Shown here: piece by piece, positions 34,053 to 43,116 of the stretch
Layout: each line of letters opens with the position of its first letter
Position numbering within the stretch: the stretch's first letter is position 1
DNA from: Pyrinomonadaceae bacterium
GTDB taxonomy: Bacteria > Acidobacteriota > Blastocatellia > Pyrinomonadales > Pyrinomonadaceae
Direction of reading: 5' to 3'
NCBI GenBank assembly: GCA_025054715.1
Contig: JANWYH010000002.1
Location: 372,001 to 436,000, forward strand
Length of the DNA stretch: 64,000 bases
The notes under the pieces: model-generated
Database searches by the model: none
Told to the model about the DNA's origin: nothing
What the model saw: the letters and a program-made list of their open reading frames with translations, nothing else
Position numbers and translations under genes: made by a program

Positions 34053-34484
34053 ATGAGATTACTTATTTGCCTTTTGCTAGGTTTGTTTATCGTGGTTTTG
34101 AGCAGTTGTAAAAAGAGCGGGGAAGAGCGGCAGGAAATAAAAAATCTAAGGCAAAAAATCGAAGAAGCTGTAAAAGCACGTGATGAGAGAGTTTTGGAAG
34201 AACTCTTTGATGACCGATTCACTCATACACACGCATCTGGTAAGGTTGATAGCAAGAGAGAACGCATAAGAACTCTTCTTTCAGGTGAAAAAACGCTGGA
34301 AACTGCAAAGCCCGAAGAAATGCAAATAAACGTGTTTGATGGCGATGTAGCTGTTGTTACGGGTAGGAGCTACTTAGAGAGTGATGATGCAAGACGAACA
34401 GCGTATCGATGGATAAACGTTTATGCAAAGGTAGAAGGCAAGTGGCGGTTCGTAGCAAGCCAAGCGACTAAAATTCAAGAATGA
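34053..34484 (+). CDS. Lipoprotein with SnoaL/DUF4440-like domain
   Basis: About 143 residues: lipoprotein signal (LLICLLLGLFIVVLSSC, lipobox LSSC) and a small NTF2-like domain (AVKARDERVLEELFDDRFTHTHASGK, VAVVTGRSYLE, YRWINVYAKVEGKWRFVASQ). Function is unknown; DUF4440 proteins often bind small molecules. The in-frame ATG at 34053 gives a clean lipoprotein signal, so the longer frame from 33999 was rejected. TTGACT lies upstream at 34021-34026. The 3' end overlaps the convergent MFS gene by 10 bases. Confidence 0.75.
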   Translation: MRLLICLLLGLFIVVLSSCKKSGEERQEIKNLRQKIEEAVKARDERVLEELFDDRFTHTHASGKVDSKRERIRTLLSGEKTLETAKPEEMQINVFDGDVAVVTGRSYLESDDARRTAYRWINVYAKVEGKWRFVASQATKIQE

Positions 34485-35674
34485 CTCATTCTTTGCCATA
34501 TCACGAAAGCTGAAAGGGCAGTCAAAGCACCTACGAGTAAAATTGCTGCTTTGATGCCGAGAATGTCTGCCGTAACACCTGAAATCAATGCTCCGATTGC
34601 ATAACCAAAATCGCGCCAAAACCGAAATACACCTAAGCTTTCTGCTCTTTGCTCCGGGTGTGTAAATTCAGCAATAGCCGCTAGAAACGTAGGATAAACC
34701 ATTGCCGTTCCTATACCTAAGACTGTAGTTAGTCCGATGAGTAGAAAGAAGTCTTCTACTGATGGAAGTAGTAGAATTACCATTGCTTGAAGAAGCATTC
34801 CCAAAAAGAGCATGGTTTTCTTAGGGTAAATATCAGCTGCTTTTCCTGTAAAAAGTTGTCCAAATCCCCAAACCATCGGATATATGCCGGCTATGATGCC
34901 AATGCTATCAGCTTTGTATTCAAGCAAGCTGAGATAAATCGGTAACAAACCCCAGATCATTCCATCGTTAAGGTTATTCACTAAACCGGCCTGGGTTATC
35001 GCACTCAAATTTTTGTTTTTCAGGCTAGTTTCTACAAAAACACTTCTTAAGATCGGTTTTTCGCTGTTTTTACTTTCCTTCTTAACAAACTGAATGGTGT
35101 CTTTCGTTAATAGCGTTAATAGGAAACCTCCGAAAACTAAGACAAACCCGATGTAGAAAGGATACGGGAAGATGCCGTAAGTGTAAACCACGTATCCGGT
35201 AAAATAAGAAATTAAGCCAACTGACAGATAGCCGGCGAATTCATTTAGCCCCATCGCTAACCCTCTTTGCTTTTCGCCGACTAAATCTATCTTCATTATT
35301 ACGGTGCTGCTCCATGAAAGTCCTTGGCTTATTCCTAGCAAGCAGTTTGCAAAAACAATCCAATTCCAGCTAGGTGCGTGAATTAAAATGAAAGGTATTG
35401 GCATAGCCAAAAGCCAGCCGACAATCAACAATCTTTTCCGACCGAAACTGTTGGATAATCGTCCTGTGAAGTAGTTTGTTATAGCTTTTGTCAAGCCGAA
35501 AGCCAGGATAAAGGAGAGAATAGCTGTGTTGGATGTGACTCCAAATTGAGTAGTAGCAAACTCTGGAAAAATGGAGCGTTCCATCCCAACCATTCCGCCA
35601 ACAAAAGCATTTATTACAACAAGAAGAGCAAACTGTCTCCAGTTCTCTTTTAGTCCTAGTTTTATGCTATCCAT
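34475..35674 (-). CDS. MFS transporter
   Basis: A 399-residue protein with about 12 hydrophobic segments in two halves. The first half has the GRLSNSFGRKRLLIVGW signature loop between helices 2 and 3, and the second has GKAADIYPKKTML. Length and loops fit the major facilitator superfamily (drug- or sugar-efflux-like). No substrate can be assigned. It starts 70 bases from the divergent purF gene. Confidence 0.87.
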   Translation of the reverse strand: MDSIKLGLKENWRQFALLVVINAFVGGMVGMERSIFPEFATTQFGVTSNTAILSFILAFGLTKAITNYFTGRLSNSFGRKRLLIVGWLLAMPIPFILIHAPSWNWIVFANCLLGISQGLSWSSTVIMKIDLVGEKQRGLAMGLNEFAGYLSVGLISYFTGYVVYTYGIFPYPFYIGFVLVFGGFLLTLLTKDTIQFVKKESKNSEKPILRSVFVETSLKNKNLSAITQAGLVNNLNDGMIWGLLPIYLSLLEYKADSIGIIAGIYPMVWGFGQLFTGKAADIYPKKTMLFLGMLLQAMVILLLPSVEDFFLLIGLTTVLGIGTAMVYPTFLAAIAEFTHPEQRAESLGVFRFWRDFGYAIGALISGVTADILGIKAAILLVGALTALSAFVIWQRMSHS

Positions 35675-35744
35675 GGTTATTAAGTTATTTTCGCTGAGGC
35701 AAAGCTTTTTTCAAAACAAGTAGATTTTGGTAATCTGAAATGTA

Positions 35745-37118
35745 ATGTTCGATAAATTTCTAGAAGAATGCGGAATTTTTGGCATATATGGACACAATGA
35801 AGCCTCTACAATTGTACAATTAGGTCTGTTTGCGCTTCAACATCGCGGGCAGGAAGCTTGCGGAATAGTTTCTTCGGACGGGACGGAGCTTCATCAGTTT
35901 CGTTCCATAGGGTTAGTTGCTGATGTTTTAAGTGAAGAAGTGCTCAAGAAACTAAAGGGACATATCGCCATCGGGCACACTCGATATTCGACTGCTGGGA
36001 AAAATACGATAAAAGAAGTTCAACCTTTTGCGGTAACCTGTCAACACGGGCAAATTGCCATTTGTCATAACGGTAATCTTCCATTCGCTGCGCAAAGGCG
36101 AAAGGAGTTAGAGAAACTAGGTGCAATTTTTTCTTCTACATCTGATACGGAAACGATTTTGCATTCGATAGCTAGAATTAAAGCTAATAGCGTTACGGAA
36201 GCGATTTCGGAGGTTTTGAGAGATTTAGAAGGAGCTTTTTCGCTTCTTTTCTTGACATTAGATTCACTTATTGCTGTTAGAGATCCTAGGGGTTTCCGCC
36301 CGCTTGTGCTTGGGAAGTTAAAAGATGCTTGGTGTCTTGCAAGCGAGACTTGTGCTTTTGACCTTATTGATGCTGAATACGTTAGGGAAATAAAGCCCGG
36401 CGAAATGCTCATAATAAATCAGGATGGACTTCAGTCATTATTTCCCTTTGAAAAAAAACGTCTGGCCTTTTGCGCCTTTGAACATGTATATTTTTCACGC
36501 CCAGATTCGATTATTTTTGGTCGTTCAGTCAATGAATCAAGGCACAAGATGGGTCGAAGACTTGCCATCGAGCAACCGTGTGATGCAGACATAGTTGTTC
36601 CAGTGCCGGATTCTGGCGTAGCTGCTGCAATCGGATATGCTGCTCAATCTGGCATACCATTTAGACAAGCGATTATCAGGAATCATTACATAGGTCGAAC
36701 CTTCATAGAACCGTCTCAAAGTATTCGCTCCTTCGGTGTTCGCTTAAAGCTTAATCCGATAAAGGATTTGATTAGGGGTAAGCGCATTGTTTTAGTTGAT
36801 GATTCAATTGTTCGCGGGACGACTTCTCGCAAAATTGTTCAGATGGTAAGAGAGGCAGGCGCGACGCAAGTGCATCTTAGGATAAGCTGCCCGCCTACGA
36901 TTTCGCCTTGTTATTATGGAGTTGATACGCCAACGAAGGCAGAACTTATTGCCGCACAACTTTCGGTTGAAGAAGTTTGTCGGTATATCGAAGCTGATTC
37001 GCTAGGGTATCTTTCACTTGAGGGAATGATAGAAGCTATCGGAATAGAAGCTGAACGTCTTTGCACAGCCTGTTGGAATGAGAAATATCCGACAAGTTTA
37101 CCCGTAACCTCTTCTTAG
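35745..37118 (+). CDS. purF: Amidophosphoribosyltransferase
   Basis: A 457-residue enzyme making phosphoribosylamine, the first step of purine synthesis. An eight-residue propeptide precedes the catalytic Cys9 (EECGIFGIYG). The glutaminase half has HTRYSTAGK and CHNGNLP; the PRT half has the PRPP loop IVLVDDSIVRGTT. Cysteines in ISCPPTISPC and LCTACW fit the Fe-S-containing Bacillus-type enzyme. The ATG lacks an SD site. It overlaps the convergent epimerase gene by 21 bases; no other pur gene is adjacent. Confidence 0.95.
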   Translation: MFDKFLEECGIFGIYGHNEASTIVQLGLFALQHRGQEACGIVSSDGTELHQFRSIGLVADVLSEEVLKKLKGHIAIGHTRYSTAGKNTIKEVQPFAVTCQHGQIAICHNGNLPFAAQRRKELEKLGAIFSSTSDTETILHSIARIKANSVTEAISEVLRDLEGAFSLLFLTLDSLIAVRDPRGFRPLVLGKLKDAWCLASETCAFDLIDAEYVREIKPGEMLIINQDGLQSLFPFEKKRLAFCAFEHVYFSRPDSIIFGRSVNESRHKMGRRLAIEQPCDADIVVPVPDSGVAAAIGYAAQSGIPFRQAIIRNHYIGRTFIEPSQSIRSFGVRLKLNPIKDLIRGKRIVLVDDSIVRGTTSRKIVQMVREAGATQVHLRISCPPTISPCYYGVDTPTKAELIAAQLSVEEVCRYIEADSLGYLSLEGMIEAIGIEAERLCTACWNEKYPTSLPVTSS

Positions 37119-38201
37119 TAAAGCATTGCAAATTCTTTCTGCTGTCTTTCCATCCCATAGTGGCGGCGTTTTCCCGACTTTTTCAAATTTTCCATCTAGT
37201 ATTTCGAAAGCTTTTGCTACTATCCTTTCGGGATTTGTGCCGACTAGTTCGTTGGTCCCCATTTCAACTGTAATCATTCTTTCCGTGTTTTCCCGCAAAG
37301 TTAAACATGGTATTGCAAGCGCTGTAGTTTCTTCTTGTAGCCCACCTGAATCGGTCATTACAAACTTTGCCCCTGAAAAAAGATTTAGAAAGTCGAAGTA
37401 GCTTAAGGGTTCAATAAGCCGAATTTGAGAAGAATTTAGAGCTTTCTCGAGTCCGAATTTCTCCATATTGGTTTTAGTCCGTGGATGTGCAGGGAAAATT
37501 ATCGGTATTTTTCGTGAAATCTCAATTAAAGCTTCTAGGAGCTGCTTGAAGTTTTCTTCGTTATCTACGTTTGATGGGCGATGCAGGGTTAAAACTGCAT
37601 AATCAATTCCTTCGATACCAAGATTTTCTCTGATTTTACTTTTTTTTGCCTTCTCAAGGCCGAAAAAAAGGGAATCAATCATTACATTGCCGACAAATTC
37701 TATCTTTTCGGCTGATATGCCTTCAGCTTTGAGGTTTTCGTTTGCTTCCTCACAGGTTGTAAAGAGCAAATCAGAGATGGCATCCGTGAGAATTCGGTTT
37801 ATCTCTTCCGGCATCGTTCGATCGCGAGAGCGAAGCCCTGCCTCAACGTGTGCGACCTTGATTCCTAGTTTTGCACAAACAAGTGCGCAGGCAATAGTTG
37901 AATTTACATCGCCCACCACTACGACCCAATTGGGTTTTTCTTTTGTCACTACTTCCTCGAAAGCTATCATTATTTTTGCGGTTTGAACTGCGTGAGAAGC
38001 TGAACCTACTCCAAGGTAAAAGTCAGGCTCTGGAATTTCGAGCTCCTTAAAGAAAGCTTCTGACATTGAAAAGTCGTAATGTTGACCGGTATGGACAAGC
38101 AAAGGCAAAAAATCGCTTTCCTGCTTTTTCATGATCTTCATAATCGGTGCTATCTTCATGAAGTTAGGTCTAGCACCGACTACATTTAATACTTTCAGCA
38201 T
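37098..38201 (-). CDS. wecB: Non-hydrolysing UDP-N-acetylglucosamine 2-epimerase
   Basis: A 367-residue GT-B-fold epimerase: VVGARPNFMKIAPI, VHTGQHYDFSMSEAFF, VVGDVNSTIACAL, HVEAGLRSRDRTMPEEINR and TDSGGLQEE. It interconverts UDP-GlcNAc and UDP-ManNAc; the related WbpI acts on the diacetamido-glucuronate. It follows the nucleotide-sugar dehydrogenase gene by one base, forming a two-gene operon that feeds surface polysaccharide. WecB-like sequence is favoured over WbpI, but the substrate is not certain. Confidence 0.92.
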   Translation of the reverse strand: MLKVLNVVGARPNFMKIAPIMKIMKKQESDFLPLLVHTGQHYDFSMSEAFFKELEIPEPDFYLGVGSASHAVQTAKIMIAFEEVVTKEKPNWVVVVGDVNSTIACALVCAKLGIKVAHVEAGLRSRDRTMPEEINRILTDAISDLLFTTCEEANENLKAEGISAEKIEFVGNVMIDSLFFGLEKAKKSKIRENLGIEGIDYAVLTLHRPSNVDNEENFKQLLEALIEISRKIPIIFPAHPRTKTNMEKFGLEKALNSSQIRLIEPLSYFDFLNLFSGAKFVMTDSGGLQEETTALAIPCLTLRENTERMITVEMGTNELVGTNPERIVAKAFEILDGKFEKVGKTPPLWDGKTAERICNALLRRGYG

Positions 38202-38202
38202 A

Positions 38203-39543
38203 CTAAAGTCTAACGATCTTTGCTTTGCTACCGTTTCTTACTTCTTCAGAAAGGGCATTTCGGGTATCGACTATTAAACAGGCATTCTCACAAATGCGTT
38301 TATAATCAATGTTTGAGTGATCGGTGCAGATCACAACACAATCTGCTGACTGTATTAACTCATCGGTTAGTTCTTGATTGTAAAGAGGCTCACCATCTCC
38401 GATTGTATACGAGTGATCAAATGTTACTTCTGGAACGAACGGGTCGTGATAGCATACTTCCGCTCCATTAGCTCGTAATAAATCAATAACTGATAAAGCT
38501 GGTGACTCTCTGACATCGTCTATATTGCGCTTATAAGCAACACCTATGATTAAAACTCTAGAACCTTTAATTGGTTTTCTTGCATCGTTCAAAGCATCAC
38601 GGACGAGTTCGACTACGTATTTTGGCATTGAGGAATTTATTTCTTCTGCTAAAGTTATGAATTTTGAATCAAATCCGTGTTGACGGGCTTTCCACGAAAG
38701 ATAATGCGGGTCTAAGGGGATACAGTGACCTCCGATTCCAGGACCTGGATAGAAGGGCATGAATCCGAAGGGTTTTGTTGCGGCTGCTTTGACGACTTCC
38801 CAAGTGTCAATGCCAAGCGTTCTACAAAGTTTTGCCATTTCATTTGCCATGCCGATATTTATTGCACGAAAAGTATTTTCCCAAAGCTTTGCCGCTTCAG
38901 CTACACGTGCTGAGCTTACAGGATATACCTTTTCGACTATTTGAGAATAAAGAAGAGAAGCTACTTCGGTAGAATCTTTTGAAACTCCGCCTACAACCTT
39001 GGGGATGTTGTGAGTTTGAAATTGTGGGTTTCCCGGGTCAACCCTTTCAGGAGAAAATGCCAGCAGAAAGTCTTCATCCAGCTTCAAACCAGCTTCTTCA
39101 ATCATTGGCTTTAGAACCTCGTCGGTTGTCCCTGGGTAAGTCGTTGATTCTAGAATTATTAGCTGACCGCCACGAGCATATTCTTTGATTTTTTCACCTG
39201 CAGCAAGAATGTAGCTCATGTCCGGATCTTTTGTTTTTCTGAGAGGCGTTGGAACGCAAATAATTATTACGTCGCACTCTTTCAATTTTGAAAAGTCCGT
39301 TGTTACTGAAAGCCGTCCCTCTTGAACACATTTTGAGACTCTTTCAGACGGAACATCAACAATATAAGATTCTCCTGAAAGTAGCGTATTTACCTTTTTT
39401 TGATCGACCTCGAATCCTAAACCCTTAAATTCTTTAGAGCAAAACTCTACTATTAAAGGTAGCCCAACGTAGCCTAATCCTATAACGCCTATTACTGCTG
39501 TTTTCTCTTTGATCTTAGTTTCAATTAACTGCTTAGCTGTCAT
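38203..39543 (-). CDS. wbpA: UDP-GlcNAc 6-dehydrogenase-like nucleotide-sugar dehydrogenase (WbpA-like)
   Basis: A 446-residue UDP-sugar dehydrogenase. Key motifs are GVIGLGYVGLPL, CVPTPL...DPDMS, LESTTYPGTT, SPERVDPGNP, the central Lys in EAAKLWENTFRAINIG and the catalytic Cys in YPGPGIGGHCIPLDP. These stretches match WbpA (UDP-GlcNAc to UDP-GlcNAcA) more closely than WecC, from memory of the family. It forms an operon with the 2-epimerase. It could supply the aminotransferase-dehydrogenase-acetyltransferase genes at 13-15 kb. Confidence 0.9.
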   Translation of the reverse strand: MTAKQLIETKIKEKTAVIGVIGLGYVGLPLIVEFCSKEFKGLGFEVDQKKVNTLLSGESYIVDVPSERVSKCVQEGRLSVTTDFSKLKECDVIIICVPTPLRKTKDPDMSYILAAGEKIKEYARGGQLIILESTTYPGTTDEVLKPMIEEAGLKLDEDFLLAFSPERVDPGNPQFQTHNIPKVVGGVSKDSTEVASLLYSQIVEKVYPVSSARVAEAAKLWENTFRAINIGMANEMAKLCRTLGIDTWEVVKAAATKPFGFMPFYPGPGIGGHCIPLDPHYLSWKARQHGFDSKFITLAEEINSSMPKYVVELVRDALNDARKPIKGSRVLIIGVAYKRNIDDVRESPALSVIDLLRANGAEVCYHDPFVPEVTFDHSYTIGDGEPLYNQELTDELIQSADCVVICTDHSNIDYKRICENACLIVDTRNALSEEVRNGSKAKIVRL

Positions 39544-39642
39544 ATATGATTGAAAATGTTAGTGTAGCACATTGCCGCTGTCAAGCTAAAAAGGTTTTTC
39601 TTCTAGAGCGCTGTTTGTTAGAATTTAGTCGAAAAAAGTTTT

Positions 39643-40854
39643 ATGTCAAGCTTTTCAAATCCTGTGGTTAAAGCGATCATTGAAGGCACGGCGCCAAAAG
39701 CTGTGCGCCTTACCGCAGCACGCGGTATTTTACCTCTTTCTCAAGCAGAGCTTATAGAGATTTTAACTGCACTTGCTAAAGAACAAGATGAGGAGATTTC
39801 TTCAACTGCTCAGAGTTCCTTAAAAGAGCATGTAAGGGATTTAAGCTTGATCGACGTAATCAAAAATTCTGAAATATCAGAGCAAGCTCTGTCTTACCTT
39901 GTCAAGTTAGAAGATTGTCCTTCGGAGATTCAGGAAGCTGTCATAACTAACACTAAAACTCCTGATAGTGCGATTTTAGAATTTGCTCGGAAATCGAAAA
40001 ATGCTAGTTTGCTTGAGCTCGTAGCGATAAATCAGCAACGGCTTATCAGATACCCCGAGATAATCGAGGCGATACTTGAAAATCCAAATAGTTCAGCTGA
40101 AGCTAAACGCCGCGCTCTTGAAACCAAAAGAGAGTTCTTTGAAAAGGAGCGAGGAGCACAGCAAATTGCTCAGGAACTGCGAGCACAAGGCAATCTTGCC
40201 GCAGCCGAATTTATAGAACAAGCTGACTTTGTCAGAAACCTTGATGAAAATAAATTAACCGTAGAAGATGCCTTGCTTATTGCTAAGCACATCGAAATTC
40301 CGAATGCGGAAGTTGATGACTCATGGATTGCGTTTGAACTAATTGAAGAAGTTTACGAAGAAACAGAGGAGCAAAAGATTGCAGCTATAAATAAAATTTT
40401 GGGTGACTTCAAATCTGACACTGAAATAGCGTCGCCTGAAAGAGTTGCCCTGGTTAATCGTATCATGAAAATGAACGTAAAAGACCGGATAAAGTTGGCG
40501 TTAAGAGGTGACCGAGAAGCTCGTGGAATATTGATTCGAGACCCAAATCAGATAGTTGCTCAAGCCGTTATTCAAAATCCAAGAATTACAGAACAAGAAG
40601 TTGAAAAAATCTCTGCCATGAGAAACATTCCCGAACAAGTTCTAAGACAAATAGCCTTAAATCGTCACTGGGCAAGAAGTTACCCAATAATTCACAACCT
40701 CGCAAGAAATCCTAGAACTCCTGTTCCAGTAGCGATGAACCTTATTTCAAGGCTACATTTGAAGGACCTAGAAGCTTTAAGCAGAAACCGCAACGTTTCG
40801 GAAGCTGTTAGAATTCAAGCACTTAGGCTTTCAAAGGCTCGAAAAAGTTCGTAA
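39643..40854 (+). CDS. Helical-repeat protein (DUF2336/HEAT-like), unknown function
   Basis: A 403-residue soluble protein built from short helical repeats, for example NPNSSAEAKRRAL, DPNQIVAQAVIQNPRITEQEV, NIPEQVLRQIALNRHWARS and NPRTPVPVAMNLI. The repeated pattern of a polar turn, a helix and xxVAxAVLxNP-like cores resembles HEAT/DUF2336-type scaffolds found in Acidobacteriota and Myxococcota. Probably a protein-binding scaffold. No signal peptide or catalytic motif is visible. TAGAAT at 39619-39624 gives a short possible leader. Confidence 0.65.
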   Translation: MSSFSNPVVKAIIEGTAPKAVRLTAARGILPLSQAELIEILTALAKEQDEEISSTAQSSLKEHVRDLSLIDVIKNSEISEQALSYLVKLEDCPSEIQEAVITNTKTPDSAILEFARKSKNASLLELVAINQQRLIRYPEIIEAILENPNSSAEAKRRALETKREFFEKERGAQQIAQELRAQGNLAAAEFIEQADFVRNLDENKLTVEDALLIAKHIEIPNAEVDDSWIAFELIEEVYEETEEQKIAAINKILGDFKSDTEIASPERVALVNRIMKMNVKDRIKLALRGDREARGILIRDPNQIVAQAVIQNPRITEQEVEKISAMRNIPEQVLRQIALNRHWARSYPIIHNLARNPRTPVPVAMNLISRLHLKDLEALSRNRNVSEAVRIQALRLSKARKSS

Positions 40855-40857
40855 TTC

Positions 40858-41391
40858 TTATAAGAAGTTCTTCACTTTGCCAGTTTTTATAAATGTGATC
40901 GCTACGTCGGTTAAGGTATGGGATGCTGAGCCAAGCCAGATGCCACCGAAGAAATAAAAGGGCGCACCTTCGCCAAAATGCTTCTCAATCTGTGAAATTA
41001 GGCCTTTCCATGACTCAAGAATTTCTATAAATCCTGGTGGTTGCATGTTAGCTTTCAAAGCCAATACATAGGCAACAGCAAATAGAAATAGAGTTGTCAC
41101 CCCAGCGAAATAAATAACTCTGAAAGCTGCACCAAAAATTAGCCCATGTGACAATCTCGATCGGTGTTCTATGATTACACGATATGGTAGCCATAGAAAC
41201 CTAAAAATTCCCCATCTACGGTATTGCCTGCTTACGGTATCCAGATCGGGACCGAAAATAAATCCACCAAAAAGAAATCCAGCCGTTAAAATCATGGGTG
41301 CGTTAAGCTCATCTGTTATTCGGTAAGCAAAGGCAAAAGTTGGAACAGAAAGAAGAATTGTTATTGCATCATGGGTTTTTCCTGAAGGCAT
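40858..41391 (-). CDS. DUF2227-type putative metal-binding membrane protein
   Basis: A 177-residue protein beginning MPSGKTHDAIT, with hydrophobic stretches and conserved His/Asp positions (GKTHD, FGPDLDT, HRSRLSHG, ASHTLTD). This is the pattern of the DUF2227 / YdjM-like metal-dependent membrane family, related to LexA-induced hydrolases in some bacteria. The reaction is unknown. It follows the HExxH protein by one base and probably belongs to the same operon. Confidence 0.78.
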   Translation of the reverse strand: MPSGKTHDAITILLSVPTFAFAYRITDELNAPMILTAGFLFGGFIFGPDLDTVSRQYRRWGIFRFLWLPYRVIIEHRSRLSHGLIFGAAFRVIYFAGVTTLFLFAVAYVLALKANMQPPGFIEILESWKGLISQIEKHFGEGAPFYFFGGIWLGSASHTLTDVAITFIKTGKVKNFL

Positions 41392-41392
41392 T

Positions 41393-41950
41393 TCAAGATT
41401 TCCTTAGATTTTCGTCTATGTATTTTCGACGAACGTCGTCTTCCATCTTGCCATTTCTGAACCAATCTTCAATGATTTGGGCTTGCTGTTCGGCAGTGTA
41501 GTCTTTCCATTTTTTACCTAATACATAACAGTAAGCTTTTCGTCCTTGTAAAATCTGATAAAAGCAAGAATTTACAACGTAGCTAATCGAAAAAAAGCTT
41601 TCCTCACCTTGTAAAACGTGTACCATTTCGTGGATAAGAATAGCTTGATTTGTTGAATCAAGATTTGAGTAAGCTTTACCTACATTTACAAAATATCCAA
41701 AATTCAAAGAAGTAGAAAGCACGGTCGTGATAAAAACAGTAATGGTGGTTATAAATCCCATCGGGATAGCCGCTAACGTCATGAACAAAACTAAAATCAG
41801 AGAAAACGGGATTGTAAAAGCTCTATCGCCAAGGCCAGCGCCGTTTGTTATTATGATTTTTCTTCTACTAGGAACTTTTTTGCCAAAAACTTCTGAAGCT
41901 ATGATGTGCTCTTGTTTACTTAGGAACCTGAATCTGGTCGGAAATCTCAT
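41393..41950 (-). CDS. Membrane DUF4157-like protein with HExxH motif
   Basis: A 185-residue protein with a zinc-protease-like motif: AILIHEMVHVLQG (HEMVH at 107-111, Gln at 114). The opening VFGKKVPSRRKIIITNGAGLGDRAFTIP and the end YTAEQQAQIIEDWF resemble a DUF4157-like bacterial family. Unusually, residues 50-82 form one or two membrane helices between these parts. It may be an inactive or substrate-unknown metallopeptidase. It overlaps the upstream SH3 protein by ATGA, so the two are coupled. Confidence 0.7.
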   Translation of the reverse strand: MRFPTRFRFLSKQEHIIASEVFGKKVPSRRKIIITNGAGLGDRAFTIPFSLILVLFMTLAAIPMGFITTITVFITTVLSTSLNFGYFVNVGKAYSNLDSTNQAILIHEMVHVLQGEESFFSISYVVNSCFYQILQGRKAYCYVLGKKWKDYTAEQQAQIIEDWFRNGKMEDDVRRKYIDENLRKS

Positions 41951-43002
41951 AGACTGTCAGCTAATAGTTTAAGCTGTCTTAAAACTCTTTCCTTCTCGAT
42001 GAAGACTAACCTGGAAACGATAGTTCTCAGTTCAGCTATCAGCTTGAAAAAATCTGCTTTGTCAGTTACATCAGAAGGTTTTTGAAATATGTATTTGTCT
42101 GAGATCATCAGTCCCAACGAATTTTCAATGTCTTGTAAGGCCTGTTTTGCTTTTTCACCATTCGGGTATAATCTGAGATATTCGGCTTTTGTAACGCGTA
42201 GTCTATAAAGATAACAAACGATGAATCCTTCGCATTCACCTGGAAGAGGGTTTTGAGCTGCTTCCCAAGCAATCCTTTCAGCTATTGGTAGCTCTTTGTA
42301 TTTCTCGCTCAAGTTCCAAAATGATTCTGAAGAAACTAACCATCTATTTGAAATTTCGTCGTAAACCAAAAAAGGAGTGTATTTTTTCGGGAATTCATCT
42401 GGTGAAGAACTTTGTTTATAATTAGCAGCAGCTTTCCTTAAGGAAAGCAAAAACAGAAATTCCATCTCTGCCTTTGTCTCAGGTGTTTTTACATTTGTCA
42501 TCGACTCTGTTATAAAGTTGGCTAGTTCCAGGGCTTTTGCAAAGCTCATCTCTTGCCCGTAATTTCGGCTAGCTATCTGTAAATAAATTTTCTCCGAAGA
42601 ATCTCTTTTTAGTTCTATTAAGTCTTCCGTAGGAAGCCAACCTACCTTTTCGCTAGAGCTGCTTTTAACTTTAGACCAGTTAGGTTTTTTTTCTAAAAGA
42701 CTAACCTTTTCACCAAGCTTGAACCTTCCGAAAATTGGTGAGCTGGTTTTGGCTTGTTTCCTTATTGGAGCTGACAAGGTAGAAACTAGAAAAGTCTTCT
42801 CAGAAGGAAAGTTACCAGAGATACTGGTGGCAGATTTGTCTATCTTATTTCTGATCTTACGCTGATTAGTGTCTAAAGGCTTTTTACTTTTTACCTCTCC
42901 GGTTTTGGTTCTTTCAATAAGTACTTCTTTTTTGTTTGTAGTATCGCTTACTTGTGTAAAGATCAAAACTTCAAAAAAAATAATAGCTAAAATGATTTTC
43001 AC
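41947..43002 (-). CDS. Exported SH3-domain protein, unknown function
   Basis: A 351-residue protein with a signal peptide (ILAIIFFEVLIFT), a Lys/Thr-rich stretch and a bacterial SH3-like domain at about 78-130 (SAPIRKQAKTSSPIFGRFKLGEKVSLLEKK, GWLPTEDLI). The following 220 residues are helical with no family I recognise. SH3b domains often bind peptidoglycan stems. GTG start with a strong GGAGG 7 nt before it. First gene of a three-gene operon with the HExxH and DUF2227 proteins. Confidence 0.65.
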   Translation of the reverse strand: MKIILAIIFFEVLIFTQVSDTTNKKEVLIERTKTGEVKSKKPLDTNQRKIRNKIDKSATSISGNFPSEKTFLVSTLSAPIRKQAKTSSPIFGRFKLGEKVSLLEKKPNWSKVKSSSSEKVGWLPTEDLIELKRDSSEKIYLQIASRNYGQEMSFAKALELANFITESMTNVKTPETKAEMEFLFLLSLRKAAANYKQSSSPDEFPKKYTPFLVYDEISNRWLVSSESFWNLSEKYKELPIAERIAWEAAQNPLPGECEGFIVCYLYRLRVTKAEYLRLYPNGEKAKQALQDIENSLGLMISDKYIFQKPSDVTDKADFFKLIAELRTIVSRLVFIEKERVLRQLKLLADSL

Positions 43003-43116
43003 CTTATCTCCTCCTTCTTACTTCTAGACCGAAAATTCCCCGAGATTCGGTTTGCTTAGCTTGTCTAAAGAGATGTAGAATATCAAGCACAAAGGTAAAT
43101 TTTCAACTGTGAAGAC

